NCBI GenBank assembly: GCA_037447335.1
Contig: JBBIGV010000021.1
Coordinates: forward strand, 1-47,079
Direction: 5' to 3'
Source of the DNA: JBBIGV01 sp037447335
Lineage (GTDB): Bacteria; Bacteroidota; Ignavibacteria; Ignavibacteriales; Ignavibacteriaceae
DNA length: 47,079 nucleotides
Both the position numbers and the translations under genes were made by a program. This document shows, piece by piece, positions 9,992-18,865 of this stretch (position 1 is the first letter of the stretch; every line of letters begins with the position of its first letter). The notes under the pieces are model-generated. The model saw nothing but the letters and a program-made list of their open reading frames with translations, was not told where the DNA came from and did not search any database.

Positions 9992-10621
9992 ATGGCTAAA
10001 AATTTTGTATCGAATAAAGATGAAACAGCCCGGATTTTTGATAATAATTTTCTTGAAGCGCTCTCAAGAGTGCACTTTAGTATTCCGGTAATAATTTATC
10101 TTCCTATAGTGGGCTATCTGTTGTATTCATCATTTGCAGTTCATCAGTTCTCAATTCAAAAGGTTGTTTTTTATTTTTTCTTCGGAGTATTTGTCTGGAC
10201 AATTACCGAATATGTTCTTCACCGTTTTGTATTTCACTTCGAACCAAAGTCAGAGTTTGGTAAAAGGATACATTTTATTTTTCATGGCGTTCATCATGAT
10301 TATCCAAGTGATTCAAAAAGGCTGGTAATGCCACCTTCAGTCAGCATTCCGCTGGCGGTATTGTTTTACTTCCTTTTTAAGTGGATGCTTGGAGTTGCGA
10401 ATGTCACTCCATTTTTTGCAGGCTTTCTTATTGGTTATTTATTTTATGATATGACCCACTACGCAATACACCATTTCAATATGCACAGTAAATTCTGGCT
10501 GAAGATTAAGAATCATCATATGAAACATCATTTTCAAGATTCGAGCAAGGGTTATGGTGTAAGTACACCAATATGGGACTTGATAATCCGAACAGACTTC
10601 CCGGAGAAGACAAAAAAATGA
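9992..10621 (+). CDS. fatty acid hydroxylase / sterol desaturase superfamily membrane protein
   Basis: A small di-iron membrane oxygenase of 209 residues, closest in style to fatty acid 2-hydroxylases. Hydrophobic segments near residues 30-75 and 115-150 alternate with the histidine boxes. These are HRFVFHF, HFIFHGVHHDYP, HYAIHHF and KNHHMKHH, which together bind the iron pair. Fatty acid 2-hydroxylases act on lipid acyl chains, here perhaps of sphingolipids or other membrane lipids. The start ATG at 9992 has AGAGG nearby. No cytochrome b5 domain is present, unlike the yeast enzyme. It appears to be a single-gene unit. Confidence 0.82.
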   Translation: MAKNFVSNKDETARIFDNNFLEALSRVHFSIPVIIYLPIVGYLLYSSFAVHQFSIQKVVFYFFFGVFVWTITEYVLHRFVFHFEPKSEFGKRIHFIFHGVHHDYPSDSKRLVMPPSVSIPLAVLFYFLFKWMLGVANVTPFFAGFLIGYLFYDMTHYAIHHFNMHSKFWLKIKNHHMKHHFQDSSKGYGVSTPIWDLIIRTDFPEKTKK

Positions 10622-10726
10622 ATATTCCAATTTTAATACGCTGATTATCAGCCCGGATCAGATCATTTAGTTAATCAGCAATAAATAACTAACAGCAGTA
10701 ACAAAACCTGTCTCCAGCGAGGTTTA

Positions 10727-12379
10727 ATGAAAAAATTAGTTTATGGTTTATTCCTGCCTCTTTTGATAGCAGTTCCTTTCAATTGTAAAGCGGCAAATCC
10801 AAATCCTGTTTTTATACGAACAAACCAGGTAGGTTTTCTTCCGGAGGAAATTAAAACAGCCGTAATCTTTTCCGAGCATCCGCTACTTAACGATGAGTTT
10901 AAGATAAAGTCATTTAATGAAAACGTGGTTCTTACAAAAAAAATAACTGATAGTCTTTACACATACGATAAATTTCAGCATTGCTACCTGATTGATTTCA
11001 CTGAACTTCAGCAGACCGGAAGATATTTTATTGAGGTTGATGGAAACAGGTCATTTCCTTTTCTGATAGGAAGTGAGATTTATAATCACGTTGTTGATTC
11101 GTTAGCATTATTTTTCAGAGTGCAGCGATGCGGACCAACAAAGCCAACTCTGCATAATACATGTCATCTTTCAGACGTTGCAAGAATTGCAGGCTATGAA
11201 ACCGATTATCCTATTGATGTTACCGGCGGATGGCATGATGCCGGTGACTATATCAAATTCCTATCAACCGCCGCCTATACAACTTATCTCTTAATTTTTT
11301 CTTATGAGTTTGACCCGGAAAAATTTGGTTTTGATAATGATGGCAATGGTGTGCCGGATATTCTTGAGGAAGCTCGTATAGGTTTGGATTGGCTGCTAAG
11401 ATGCAATTTTGTGCCGGATAGTTTTATTACCCAGGTTCAGGATTTAAGAGACCACGAAGTAGGCTGGAGGCTTCCCGAATACGACACATTAAGGTATGAC
11501 CGTGTTGGTCACATAGGTATTGGTAAAAATCAAATAGGGATGTTTGCCGCTGCAATGTCAATCGGTGCACGTGTATGGAAAAACAGATTTTATGATGAAG
11601 AATTCGCAGCAAGATGTCTGAATGCTGCTGAGCATCTTTATTCAATCAGAAAAAATGTTCCGGATATTGATGTGAGTCCTTCAGGGTTTTACCAGGACAA
11701 TGAGTTTCTCGGAAAGCTTGCTCTCGGTGCAGTTGAACTTTACCATACTACAGGCAAAAGAGAGTATTTTGAACAAGCAATGGATTATGCTGATAGCGCC
11801 GGCTCTGACTATTGGTGGAGCTGGGGAAATATAAATTCTCTCGCGCATTATCGTATTGCTAAATCGGAGCCAAGGTTTGCAGAGTATATCAGGAACAACC
11901 TGATTCATTTCAGTGAGATAATGTATAATTCACCTTTCCGGAACGGAACTGTATTTACCTGGGGAACCACCAAATCTATTTTAGGCGTAGCACTCCAGGC
12001 TCTTCTTTATAAAGACCTGACAAATTCAAAACAGTTCGATTCACTTGAAATTTTTCAGAGAGACTATATCCTCGGCAGAAACCCATGGGGATTGAGTTTT
12101 ATTTATAATATTGGTTCTGAATTTCCTAAAAACCTTCACTCACAAGTGGCATATTTCAATGGAGGTTATTTGCCAGGAGCAGTGACTGCGGGTCCCGCCC
12201 CGCTTGAACTGCTTGAGCAGTTTAATATAGAAAGAGAGAATTTCAAATATGATTATTTCAATACAGATTCGATCAGGTACTATGATGACCGAATGGATTA
12301 TATAACGAACGAGCCCACAATTGGCGCTAACGCTACGGCGCTTTTTGTGTTTGGTTATTATTCTGACAGATTGAAATGA
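10727..12379 (+). CDS. glycoside hydrolase family 9 enzyme with N-terminal Ig-like (CelD_N) domain
   Basis: An exported endoglucanase-type hydrolase of 550 residues for beta-glucans. A signal peptide covers residues 1-22. Residues 25-115 form the Ig-like CelD_N module that accompanies many GH9 catalytic domains, with the typical opening IRTNQVGFLPEE. The catalytic (alpha/alpha)6 barrel follows. TGGWHDAGDYIKFLS contains the base/nucleophile-water pair D171 and D174. DYILGRNPWGLSFIYNIG and the late DYITNEPTIGANATALF carry the proton donor, most likely E529. There is no carbohydrate-binding module and no T9SS tail. It lies just upstream of the exopolysaccharide-like block but is separated from it by 228 bases, so a shared role is only possible. 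Confidence 0.88.
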   Translation: MKKLVYGLFLPLLIAVPFNCKAANPNPVFIRTNQVGFLPEEIKTAVIFSEHPLLNDEFKIKSFNENVVLTKKITDSLYTYDKFQHCYLIDFTELQQTGRYFIEVDGNRSFPFLIGSEIYNHVVDSLALFFRVQRCGPTKPTLHNTCHLSDVARIAGYETDYPIDVTGGWHDAGDYIKFLSTAAYTTYLLIFSYEFDPEKFGFDNDGNGVPDILEEARIGLDWLLRCNFVPDSFITQVQDLRDHEVGWRLPEYDTLRYDRVGHIGIGKNQIGMFAAAMSIGARVWKNRFYDEEFAARCLNAAEHLYSIRKNVPDIDVSPSGFYQDNEFLGKLALGAVELYHTTGKREYFEQAMDYADSAGSDYWWSWGNINSLAHYRIAKSEPRFAEYIRNNLIHFSEIMYNSPFRNGTVFTWGTTKSILGVALQALLYKDLTNSKQFDSLEIFQRDYILGRNPWGLSFIYNIGSEFPKNLHSQVAYFNGGYLPGAVTAGPAPLELLEQFNIERENFKYDYFNTDSIRYYDDRMDYITNEPTIGANATALFVFGYYSDRLK

Positions 12380-12607
12380 TCCCTTCCCCGGCATTCCATG
12401 CATACCGTTTATGTAAATAAAAATTACATATCAGGGTTTCAATCCACCCAATTGCGTCGCTCCGGATTGTAGCATTCTAATACATGCAAATATGGCTTGT
12501 CTCCGTTTAGTCCAATAATTATTGTTTAATATCAAAATGAAATAGAAATTGCCCCCAATTAAAGCGGCATAATATTTGGAATTTTTACAAAAAAATCTTA
12601 TAAGACT

Positions 12608-13873
12608 ATGAAAAGAAAAATACAACTAATCACTTCAGGTATCTCATTAGTAGATAATGCATGGGGCGGCTTCTACAGCGGAGGAACGTATCTTTTAATT
12701 GGTGCACGAAAATCCGGCAGGACACTGCTTGGCTTACAATATGCAATGGAATGTGCTTCGAAGAAAGAGGTTTGTCTCTATTTTACAAGCATGCGACCTA
12801 AAGACCTGATGATACAGGCAGCTTCTATCGATTTCGATTTGCAGGATTATATGAATCAAAACCTGATTATAGTTGTCCGGGTTGCACCGCCAACAGACCT
12901 TCGCGAAGTTTCCAACTATGATGAATTTCTGGTTGAATATCTGAGGGACATTGTTACAGTTGTTGAACAGTATCAGCCAAACAGAATTGTATTTGATGAA
13001 ATCACCCCGTTTGTCGGATTTAATAATGTTAACCTTCTTCAGGATACTTTTGTTAGCACAACAGAGGCGATTGAAAACGCAGGTATTACAAGTCTTTTTG
13101 TTCTTGGCGAACCTGCCACGCCCGCAGCTCAGCAAATCGTTGACTCTCTTATCGCGTATTCAACCGGAGTAGTATTTCTTAAAAAGGCTGATGATGAGCA
13201 GGGCGGTTTTCATGGCGGCGAAATGGTGATCACTCCAAACATCGGGCATACAGAAGGACAATTCAGAGCAAAATATACCATAGAACCTTACAAGGGTGTG
13301 GTTACTGAATCAATCCCTGTTAAAGTTTATCACTCCAAAACGGACGAAAGACAGGATACGGAAGCTAAAGATGAAAAAAAGCTTTCAGATAAGTATCACT
13401 CGTTTGCAGATCTATCTCTGCCCGAAGAAACCCTCTCATTCTCAAATCTTTATAGCATAGATGATTTTAAGCTTATCCTGAATAATCAGATTGCATTATT
13501 TAAAAGTACCGGTCAACCGCTCACAGCAATTTCCTTCAAACTTGATTCGCAGGCAGAAACCGAAAAAATATTAACGTTGAATCAATTAAAAAATGCAGTG
13601 CGTCTTTCGACCGACAGAAAAGATAAAGTTTGTGTTATAGGGAATAAAGTAATTGTTCTTATAAAGAAAGAAGATAAAAAGAGCATTGACTGTTTACTTG
13701 CTAAAGTAAAAAGCAATCTTCCGAACGGCGATCCTGAGTCCCACAGTAAAGTTATTCCCTTCATTTCCGTCTTTATGGTTAAGATAGATAATTCAATAGA
13801 AAATTCAGATGATCTTCTTAATCGTTTGGAAGAAGATGAGGTTGAAGAACAAAATAATTTAGATTTTCAATAA
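12608..13873 (+). CDS. KaiC/RecA-like ATPase-fold protein with C-terminal GGDEF-like region
   Basis: A cytoplasmic protein of 421 residues. Residues 1-235 follow the KaiC/RadA pattern, opening with ITSGISLVDNAWGGFYSGGT. The Walker A loop reads GARKSGRT, with Arg where Lys is normal, so ATP hydrolysis may be weak or absent. The Walker B strand is NRIVFDEITPF. Residues about 275-421 have the alternation of a small alpha/beta domain and recall a GGDEF fold without the signature loop; this part is a guess. The next gene starts 12 bases after the stop, so it probably belongs to the export operon. Degenerate GGDEF proteins serve as c-di-GMP receptors in other polysaccharide operons (PelD), which makes a regulatory role plausible but unproven. 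Confidence 0.7.
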   Translation: MKRKIQLITSGISLVDNAWGGFYSGGTYLLIGARKSGRTLLGLQYAMECASKKEVCLYFTSMRPKDLMIQAASIDFDLQDYMNQNLIIVVRVAPPTDLREVSNYDEFLVEYLRDIVTVVEQYQPNRIVFDEITPFVGFNNVNLLQDTFVSTTEAIENAGITSLFVLGEPATPAAQQIVDSLIAYSTGVVFLKKADDEQGGFHGGEMVITPNIGHTEGQFRAKYTIEPYKGVVTESIPVKVYHSKTDERQDTEAKDEKKLSDKYHSFADLSLPEETLSFSNLYSIDDFKLILNNQIALFKSTGQPLTAISFKLDSQAETEKILTLNQLKNAVRLSTDRKDKVCVIGNKVIVLIKKEDKKSIDCLLAKVKSNLPNGDPESHSKVIPFISVFMVKIDNSIENSDDLLNRLEEDEVEEQNNLDFQ

Positions 13874-13885
13874 ACATTTAGAATA

Positions 13886-16720
13886 ATGAAAAAAATATTT
13901 TTGCCCTTTCTTTTGGCTGCTGCTGTGTTTGCTGCCCCTGTATTGTTTTCACAAACTAATACGGAAGTACTTAAAACCGAAGCGCTTCAGCAAATGAAAC
14001 AAGGCAGATACGGCGAAGCTATTGATCTGCTTAACCGCTATATATCAGCCTTCCCTCGCCGGGCAGATGGTTACAACCTAAGAGGCTTATGCTATGAAAA
14101 ACGTGCGCAGTACGAAATGGCTGTTTATGACTTCAGGTCTGCACGCAAACTCGAACCGGATAACAAAGAGATTCAACAAAATCTTAGCAGGACTACCGAT
14201 GCATGGTATGCTCTGCTTCTGAATAAGATTGAAGGGCACAGAAGAGAAATTGCCATAAATCCTGCAAAAGCCGTTAACTATCTTGAAATCGGCAAATCGT
14301 ATAAGCATATGGGAGAATGGCTTGTTGCTGAAGAATGGTACGATAAATATCTCGAAAGGGAAGAAGCATCAGCCGATGAAATTATCCGATACTCGGAAAT
14401 ACTTGCTAAAAATAACCATATTTCAAAAGGCGAACCAATCCTTAAAAGATATTGTGAAAAGTATCCGAATGATCACAGGCTTTGGTCGCGTTACGGATAT
14501 TTTACATTATGGCTTGGTAAAAATCAGATAGCTATAAGAGCATTCACAAATGCTCTTGAATTGCGTCCTTTCTTTAAAGAAGCTTTAGACGGGCTGGACC
14601 TTGCAAGAGGCAGGGGGTACATTTATATCGTAAATGATACTTCATCACGGTTTAACTATGGCTTGCCGGTTGGAACTCCCGAATATGCAATCGACAAATA
14701 TTACAGAATAATCAGGCAAAATCCGGGTGATGAAGAATCCAGAATGCTTCTTGTTAAAGAACTTATGAAGGCAAACCGGCTTGAAGAGGCGTATTCACAG
14801 TTACAGATACTCGCTGCAACCAAATCCGATGATGAAGAATTCCAAAAGTTCTGGGATGAGGTGATGGATTACAGAAAGCAATTTTACTCCGACCAGATAG
14901 ATGATTTGAAAGCTAAATTAGAAAAATCTCCCTACGACCGCGATGCCATTCTGAAAATAGGTCAGTATTATTCTTATAACCAGCAGTACGATAAGGCTGC
15001 ATCGTTGTATGAGTTTTATCTTAAACAAAATCCACGCGATCATGAAATCAGGTATAACCTTGCTCTGATATCTGCATGGAATAAAGATCTTACCAAAGCG
15101 AGAGATGAAGCCGATATTATTCTAAGTGACGATCCTTCTAATACCAGGTATCAACTATTAAGAGGACAACTTTCAGCATGGCTAAATGAAGATCTTGATA
15201 AGGGCGAGGCGCTGTTAAAAAAAGTTGTAAGCAAAGAACCGGACAATCTTAGTGCGCTTATCACTCTTGGCACTCTAATGTTCCAGAAGCACCAATTTGA
15301 AGAATCAGTCCATTATGCCAATCTTGCCGAAAAGATCGATCCTTCGGATGTTGAGCTTCTTAAACTCAAATATATACTTGATCTGCAGGAACAGAGAAAT
15401 GAAGAAGCAGCCCGTTATGCTGTGCTTGAAACTGCAAGAACTCACGCATATAATGAAGATTGTGAAGAAGCAATCGGATACTATAATGAATATCTCAGTT
15501 TTCCTGAAGCCGATCAGTCTGTGAGAAATGAATTAGCGCAGGCTCACATCTGTCTTAAAGATTACATTTCCGCAATTAAAATCTATGATGATCTTCTTAA
15601 AGAAGATTATGATTTTGAACTTGATAAACAGAGAGCAAAAGTATATTTCTGGAGCGGTGATTCAATAAAAGCTTTGGCTGAATTTGAAAGACTTTATGCA
15701 TCAAATCCTGATGATGCCGAAGTGCAGCTTTACCTTGGTGACAGCTATATGCAAATGAAAAAGTACGATGAAGCCCGAAAGATATACAGGGAAATGCTTG
15801 AAGTATCTCCCGGTTCACAAATTGTTCAGATGAGGCTTGGATGGCTTGGTGAAGGTCCCGGCGTAGGTATTCCCACATATGTTCTCATTACACCTGAAGC
15901 GAGTTATTATACAGATAACCTTGATCTGAAGCTAAATACCCAGGGATTGAGGATTGAAGCAGGTTTAACAAGATTTCTTGCCATCGCAGTATCCGGGCAG
16001 CGCGGCGGTTTATCTTCGGCAACTGACAGATTGAATTTTAACACAATAAAAGGGAATGTTTTCCTGACATTGAACCGGTATATTACTCTGGGTGGTGCCT
16101 TCGGAAAAACTTTCTTTTCAAATAATATTCAGAGTGAAACCGCAGAAGGATTTTTAAGAGCATCGCAGGAAAACAGATATCTTTTAACGGTTGGTGTAAA
16201 CAGTTCGGATGCGGCTCTTCTTCTTTACTCACCGTATCTTGTTACTAACAGATTAACAGCAACACATCTCTTTGCAGCGGGAGAATATTTCTTCGAATCC
16301 GGAATGCTTCTTAAAGGCAAATATGCACATATTGCAGTCTCGGATAACAATGATGGCAATAATATCGAGTTCAGAGTTGGTAAGAAGTTCGATCCGGAAT
16401 TAACTGCCGGTTACGAATATAATCACCTTTCATTCGAAAATCTTTCGCCTCTTTACTGGTCTCCGGATAATTATGAATCCCACAGTGTTTGGGCAGACTG
16501 GATGGTGTATGAGGAAAAACCATCCAAAATTACTATTGGCGGCAAGTTTGGACTGATACCCGAAAGCAACTACATTTTACGTGAGATTTACGGAGCGGCA
16601 TCGATGAAATTAGCCGAGCAGTTCACACTTCAGGCGCGTATAACAGCAGGCAGCACCGTTCAACAGAAAATAGGATATAGTTCAACATCACTCAATATAT
16701 CAGCCTTCTGGACACTGTAA
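13886..16720 (+). CDS. TPR-rich outer-membrane beta-barrel protein, probable polysaccharide exporter (PgaA/BcsC/PelB-like)
   Basis: A 944-residue envelope protein. Residues 1-22 are a signal peptide ending in LFSQ. Roughly residues 28-655 are tandem tetratricopeptide repeats, with units such as GDSYMQMKKYDEARKIYREM and AEEWYDKYLE. From about 665 to the end there are alternating amphipathic strands typical of an outer-membrane barrel, ending in SLNISAFWTL. TPR-plus-barrel proteins guide polymer through the periplasm and outer membrane in cellulose, PNAG and Pel systems. The gene follows the ATPase-like gene at 12 bases, and a processive glycosyltransferase lies downstream. Export of a polysaccharide is therefore an inference from architecture and context. 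Confidence 0.75.
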   Translation: MKKIFLPFLLAAAVFAAPVLFSQTNTEVLKTEALQQMKQGRYGEAIDLLNRYISAFPRRADGYNLRGLCYEKRAQYEMAVYDFRSARKLEPDNKEIQQNLSRTTDAWYALLLNKIEGHRREIAINPAKAVNYLEIGKSYKHMGEWLVAEEWYDKYLEREEASADEIIRYSEILAKNNHISKGEPILKRYCEKYPNDHRLWSRYGYFTLWLGKNQIAIRAFTNALELRPFFKEALDGLDLARGRGYIYIVNDTSSRFNYGLPVGTPEYAIDKYYRIIRQNPGDEESRMLLVKELMKANRLEEAYSQLQILAATKSDDEEFQKFWDEVMDYRKQFYSDQIDDLKAKLEKSPYDRDAILKIGQYYSYNQQYDKAASLYEFYLKQNPRDHEIRYNLALISAWNKDLTKARDEADIILSDDPSNTRYQLLRGQLSAWLNEDLDKGEALLKKVVSKEPDNLSALITLGTLMFQKHQFEESVHYANLAEKIDPSDVELLKLKYILDLQEQRNEEAARYAVLETARTHAYNEDCEEAIGYYNEYLSFPEADQSVRNELAQAHICLKDYISAIKIYDDLLKEDYDFELDKQRAKVYFWSGDSIKALAEFERLYASNPDDAEVQLYLGDSYMQMKKYDEARKIYREMLEVSPGSQIVQMRLGWLGEGPGVGIPTYVLITPEASYYTDNLDLKLNTQGLRIEAGLTRFLAIAVSGQRGGLSSATDRLNFNTIKGNVFLTLNRYITLGGAFGKTFFSNNIQSETAEGFLRASQENRYLLTVGVNSSDAALLLYSPYLVTNRLTATHLFAAGEYFFESGMLLKGKYAHIAVSDNNDGNNIEFRVGKKFDPELTAGYEYNHLSFENLSPLYWSPDNYESHSVWADWMVYEEKPSKITIGGKFGLIPESNYILREIYGAASMKLAEQFTLQARITAGSTVQQKIGYSSTSLNISAFWTL

Positions 16721-16752
16721 TTATTTAGTTTTTATTGTAGAAATTTCCTCAG

Positions 16753-16788
16753 CGGGGACATTAATAAAAAAGTGTTCCCGTTTTCTTT
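16753..16788 (+). terminator. terminator after the TPR/barrel gene, in a 305-base gap
   Basis: Arms CGGGGACA (16753-16760) and TGTTCCCG (16773-16780) pair with one G-T wobble, followed by TTTTCTTT. It would separate the first two genes of the block from the glycosyltransferase. The rest of the gap to 17026 shows an imperfect inverted repeat GATACA/TGTATC (16893-16914), a possible operator, and nothing else clear. Confidence 0.7.
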
Positions 16789-17025
16789 ATCTTATCGATT
16801 TTCTGAGAACATTATCAAATTTTCATAATTATACAGAGATTGAAAAACCATTATAATTCAGCTATTATTCTTACAATTTGATGTTTAATATTGATACAAT
16901 CATAGAAATGTATCTAATACTGTAACAAAGTGAATTGTCATAATATTTACTTTTTAGGTCAAAACAGCATGACTTCGATGGCATTATAATTGTCAAACTT
17001 AAATGAAAAAAATAATAAGGCAGCA

Positions 17026-18426
17026 ATGAACCTGAACCAAAAGATAAAACGGACTCCAATACTTCTCGAAAATTCCGAAGATTTTAAGAAAGAAGAGAAC
17101 CCGGGCAGAAAATATGCGCGCAGGATATTAATCAGCGGATTGCTTTCGCTTTTTCTTATACTTGTTATCATTTTTACACTACCCAAAACAGTATTGTCAG
17201 TCAGTTCGTTAATCGAATATGCAACAATCGTTGCACTTGTAATATTCCTGTTCATTCTCCTTGTCAGATACTTTGGCATACTGATAATGGCTTACCTGTA
17301 TCTGAATGAATATACCTTTAAATCAAAGAACGGATTTTATCCTTTCGTTTCTATAATCGTTCCGGTATACAACGAAGAGAAAGTCGTAGCCGAATCGGTC
17401 AGATCGCTGCTCGAACTTGACTATCCCAACTATGAAATTATTATTGTAAATGACGGCTCAACCGATAATACAAAGAAAGTAGCAGAGACGCTTGTGGGTT
17501 ATCAGAAAGGCAGACACAACCAAATAAAAGTAAGTTTGATTGATAAACCAAATGGCGGCAAATCCAGGGCGCTTAATGCAGGTATCAGATATTCCAAAGC
17601 AGAGTTTGTTTTGTGCATGGATGGTGATTCACAATTAAATGAAGATTCTCTTAAACTGGCAGTCAGGCATTTTAATAATCCTGAAATAGGTGCGGTTGCA
17701 GGTAATGTTAAGGTTATGAATCGGGGCAAATTTTTTACAGACCTCCAGGCGCTTGAGTACATCGAAGGACTTAACATGGCAAGAAGCGCGCAAAGTTTTA
17801 TTAAACTTGTTAACATTATTCCCGGTCCTATCGGTTTGTTCAGGAAGAAAGCAATTGAAGAATCCGGTTTGTATTCAAGTGATACATTTGCTGAAGATGC
17901 TGACCTTACGCTGAAAATTCTTGCAAACGGCTGGAAGATTTATTATGAACCAAATTCTATTTCTTATACTGAAGCGCCTGCAAAACTTCAGCAGTTAATG
18001 AAGCAGAGATACAGATGGACACGCGGAATAATACAATCTATACGTAAGCACAAAAAGCTTATGATTAACCCGACAATAAATTTTGGTGACACTCTTATTC
18101 TCTGGTCAATGTTCTACGAAGCTTTAATTTGGCCGGCAATGAACATTGCAGCAAATGTTTTCTTTATTACGGCTGCATTGGTATTCGGCTTCACACAGTT
18201 GATATTTTTCTGGTGGGCAGGATTAGCACTTCTGGATTTAATAACAGCGCTGTATTGCGTTGCTGCCGAAAAAGAGGAATTCAGGCTGGTTCTATATGCA
18301 GTTATTTACCGAATGTTCTTTATTCTGATTATCGATGTATGTAAAATGATGTCAACCATAGAAGAGTTTTTAGGAATCAGGATGACCTGGGGAAAATTGG
18401 AAAGAGTTGGAACAGCAAGAGTTTAA
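17026..18426 (+). CDS. processive family 2 glycosyltransferase (PgaC/BcsA-like polysaccharide synthase)
   Basis: A membrane synthase that would polymerise sugar from a UDP-sugar and push it across the inner membrane. With the ATG at 17026 it has 466 residues; AAGG precedes this ATG, whereas the TTG at 16990 has no convincing ribosome site. Two hydrophobic segments lie near the N-terminus. The GT-A domain shows VSIIVPVYNEE, VNDGSTDNT, MDGDSQ (the DxD metal site), EDADLTLKIL (the general base region) and QRYRWTRG (the QxxRW motif of processive enzymes). Three to four membrane segments follow. There is no PilZ domain, unlike BcsA. GlcNAc or glucose polymer is possible; the product cannot be assigned. 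Confidence 0.88.
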   Translation: MNLNQKIKRTPILLENSEDFKKEENPGRKYARRILISGLLSLFLILVIIFTLPKTVLSVSSLIEYATIVALVIFLFILLVRYFGILIMAYLYLNEYTFKSKNGFYPFVSIIVPVYNEEKVVAESVRSLLELDYPNYEIIIVNDGSTDNTKKVAETLVGYQKGRHNQIKVSLIDKPNGGKSRALNAGIRYSKAEFVLCMDGDSQLNEDSLKLAVRHFNNPEIGAVAGNVKVMNRGKFFTDLQALEYIEGLNMARSAQSFIKLVNIIPGPIGLFRKKAIEESGLYSSDTFAEDADLTLKILANGWKIYYEPNSISYTEAPAKLQQLMKQRYRWTRGIIQSIRKHKKLMINPTINFGDTLILWSMFYEALIWPAMNIAANVFFITAALVFGFTQLIFFWWAGLALLDLITALYCVAAEKEEFRLVLYAVIYRMFFILIIDVCKMMSTIEEFLGIRMTWGKLERVGTARV

Positions 18427-18460
18427 TTATTAAATAAATAATATAAAGGAGCGGGATAGA

Positions 18461-18865
18461 ATGGAACTAATTCCCATACTTTCAACAATCATACTGGTGG
18501 CAACAATAAGCACTTTCATACTAGCCATCGGAGCCTACATTCTCTACAAAGTAAGAGAAAGAAAAGGCGAACGTGTTTCAGCGCCTCAGCCATCTTCAGT
18601 GCAGGCAGAGCTTGTAACACCAATAGAAGTGCCTGCTACGCAGCCTGCTTATACAGAACCTCAGCCAATATTTGTTCAGCAGCCGGGGCAGCCGGGTTAT
18701 ACCCCGCAGCCGAAGCAGTACGCCGGGCAGGAAAAAAGAAAAGTTTATATACCTGTTACTGAAGAAGACCTTAAAGCCTCAGGCTCAAAATTCCTGAAGT
18801 ATACTTCTGAAGGTTATGTACCAACACAGGAAAATAAAAATACAGGAGCACTAAGGTGGCGTTAA
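18461..18865 (+). CDS. small single-pass membrane protein with Pro/Gln-rich linker
   Basis: A 134-residue protein with one membrane helix at residues 5-30 and a cytoplasmic-looking basic stretch KVRERKGER just after it. Residues 45-95 are rich in Pro, Gln and Ala, probably disordered. I recognise no family. A good ribosome site (AAAGGAGCGGG) precedes the ATG. It overlaps the next gene by ten bases, so the two are translationally coupled. Small accessory membrane proteins of this kind accompany PNAG and cellulose synthases, and that is the best guess at its role. Confidence 0.75.
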   Translation: MELIPILSTIILVATISTFILAIGAYILYKVRERKGERVSAPQPSSVQAELVTPIEVPATQPAYTEPQPIFVQQPGQPGYTPQPKQYAGQEKRKVYIPVTEEDLKASGSKFLKYTSEGYVPTQENKNTGALRWR

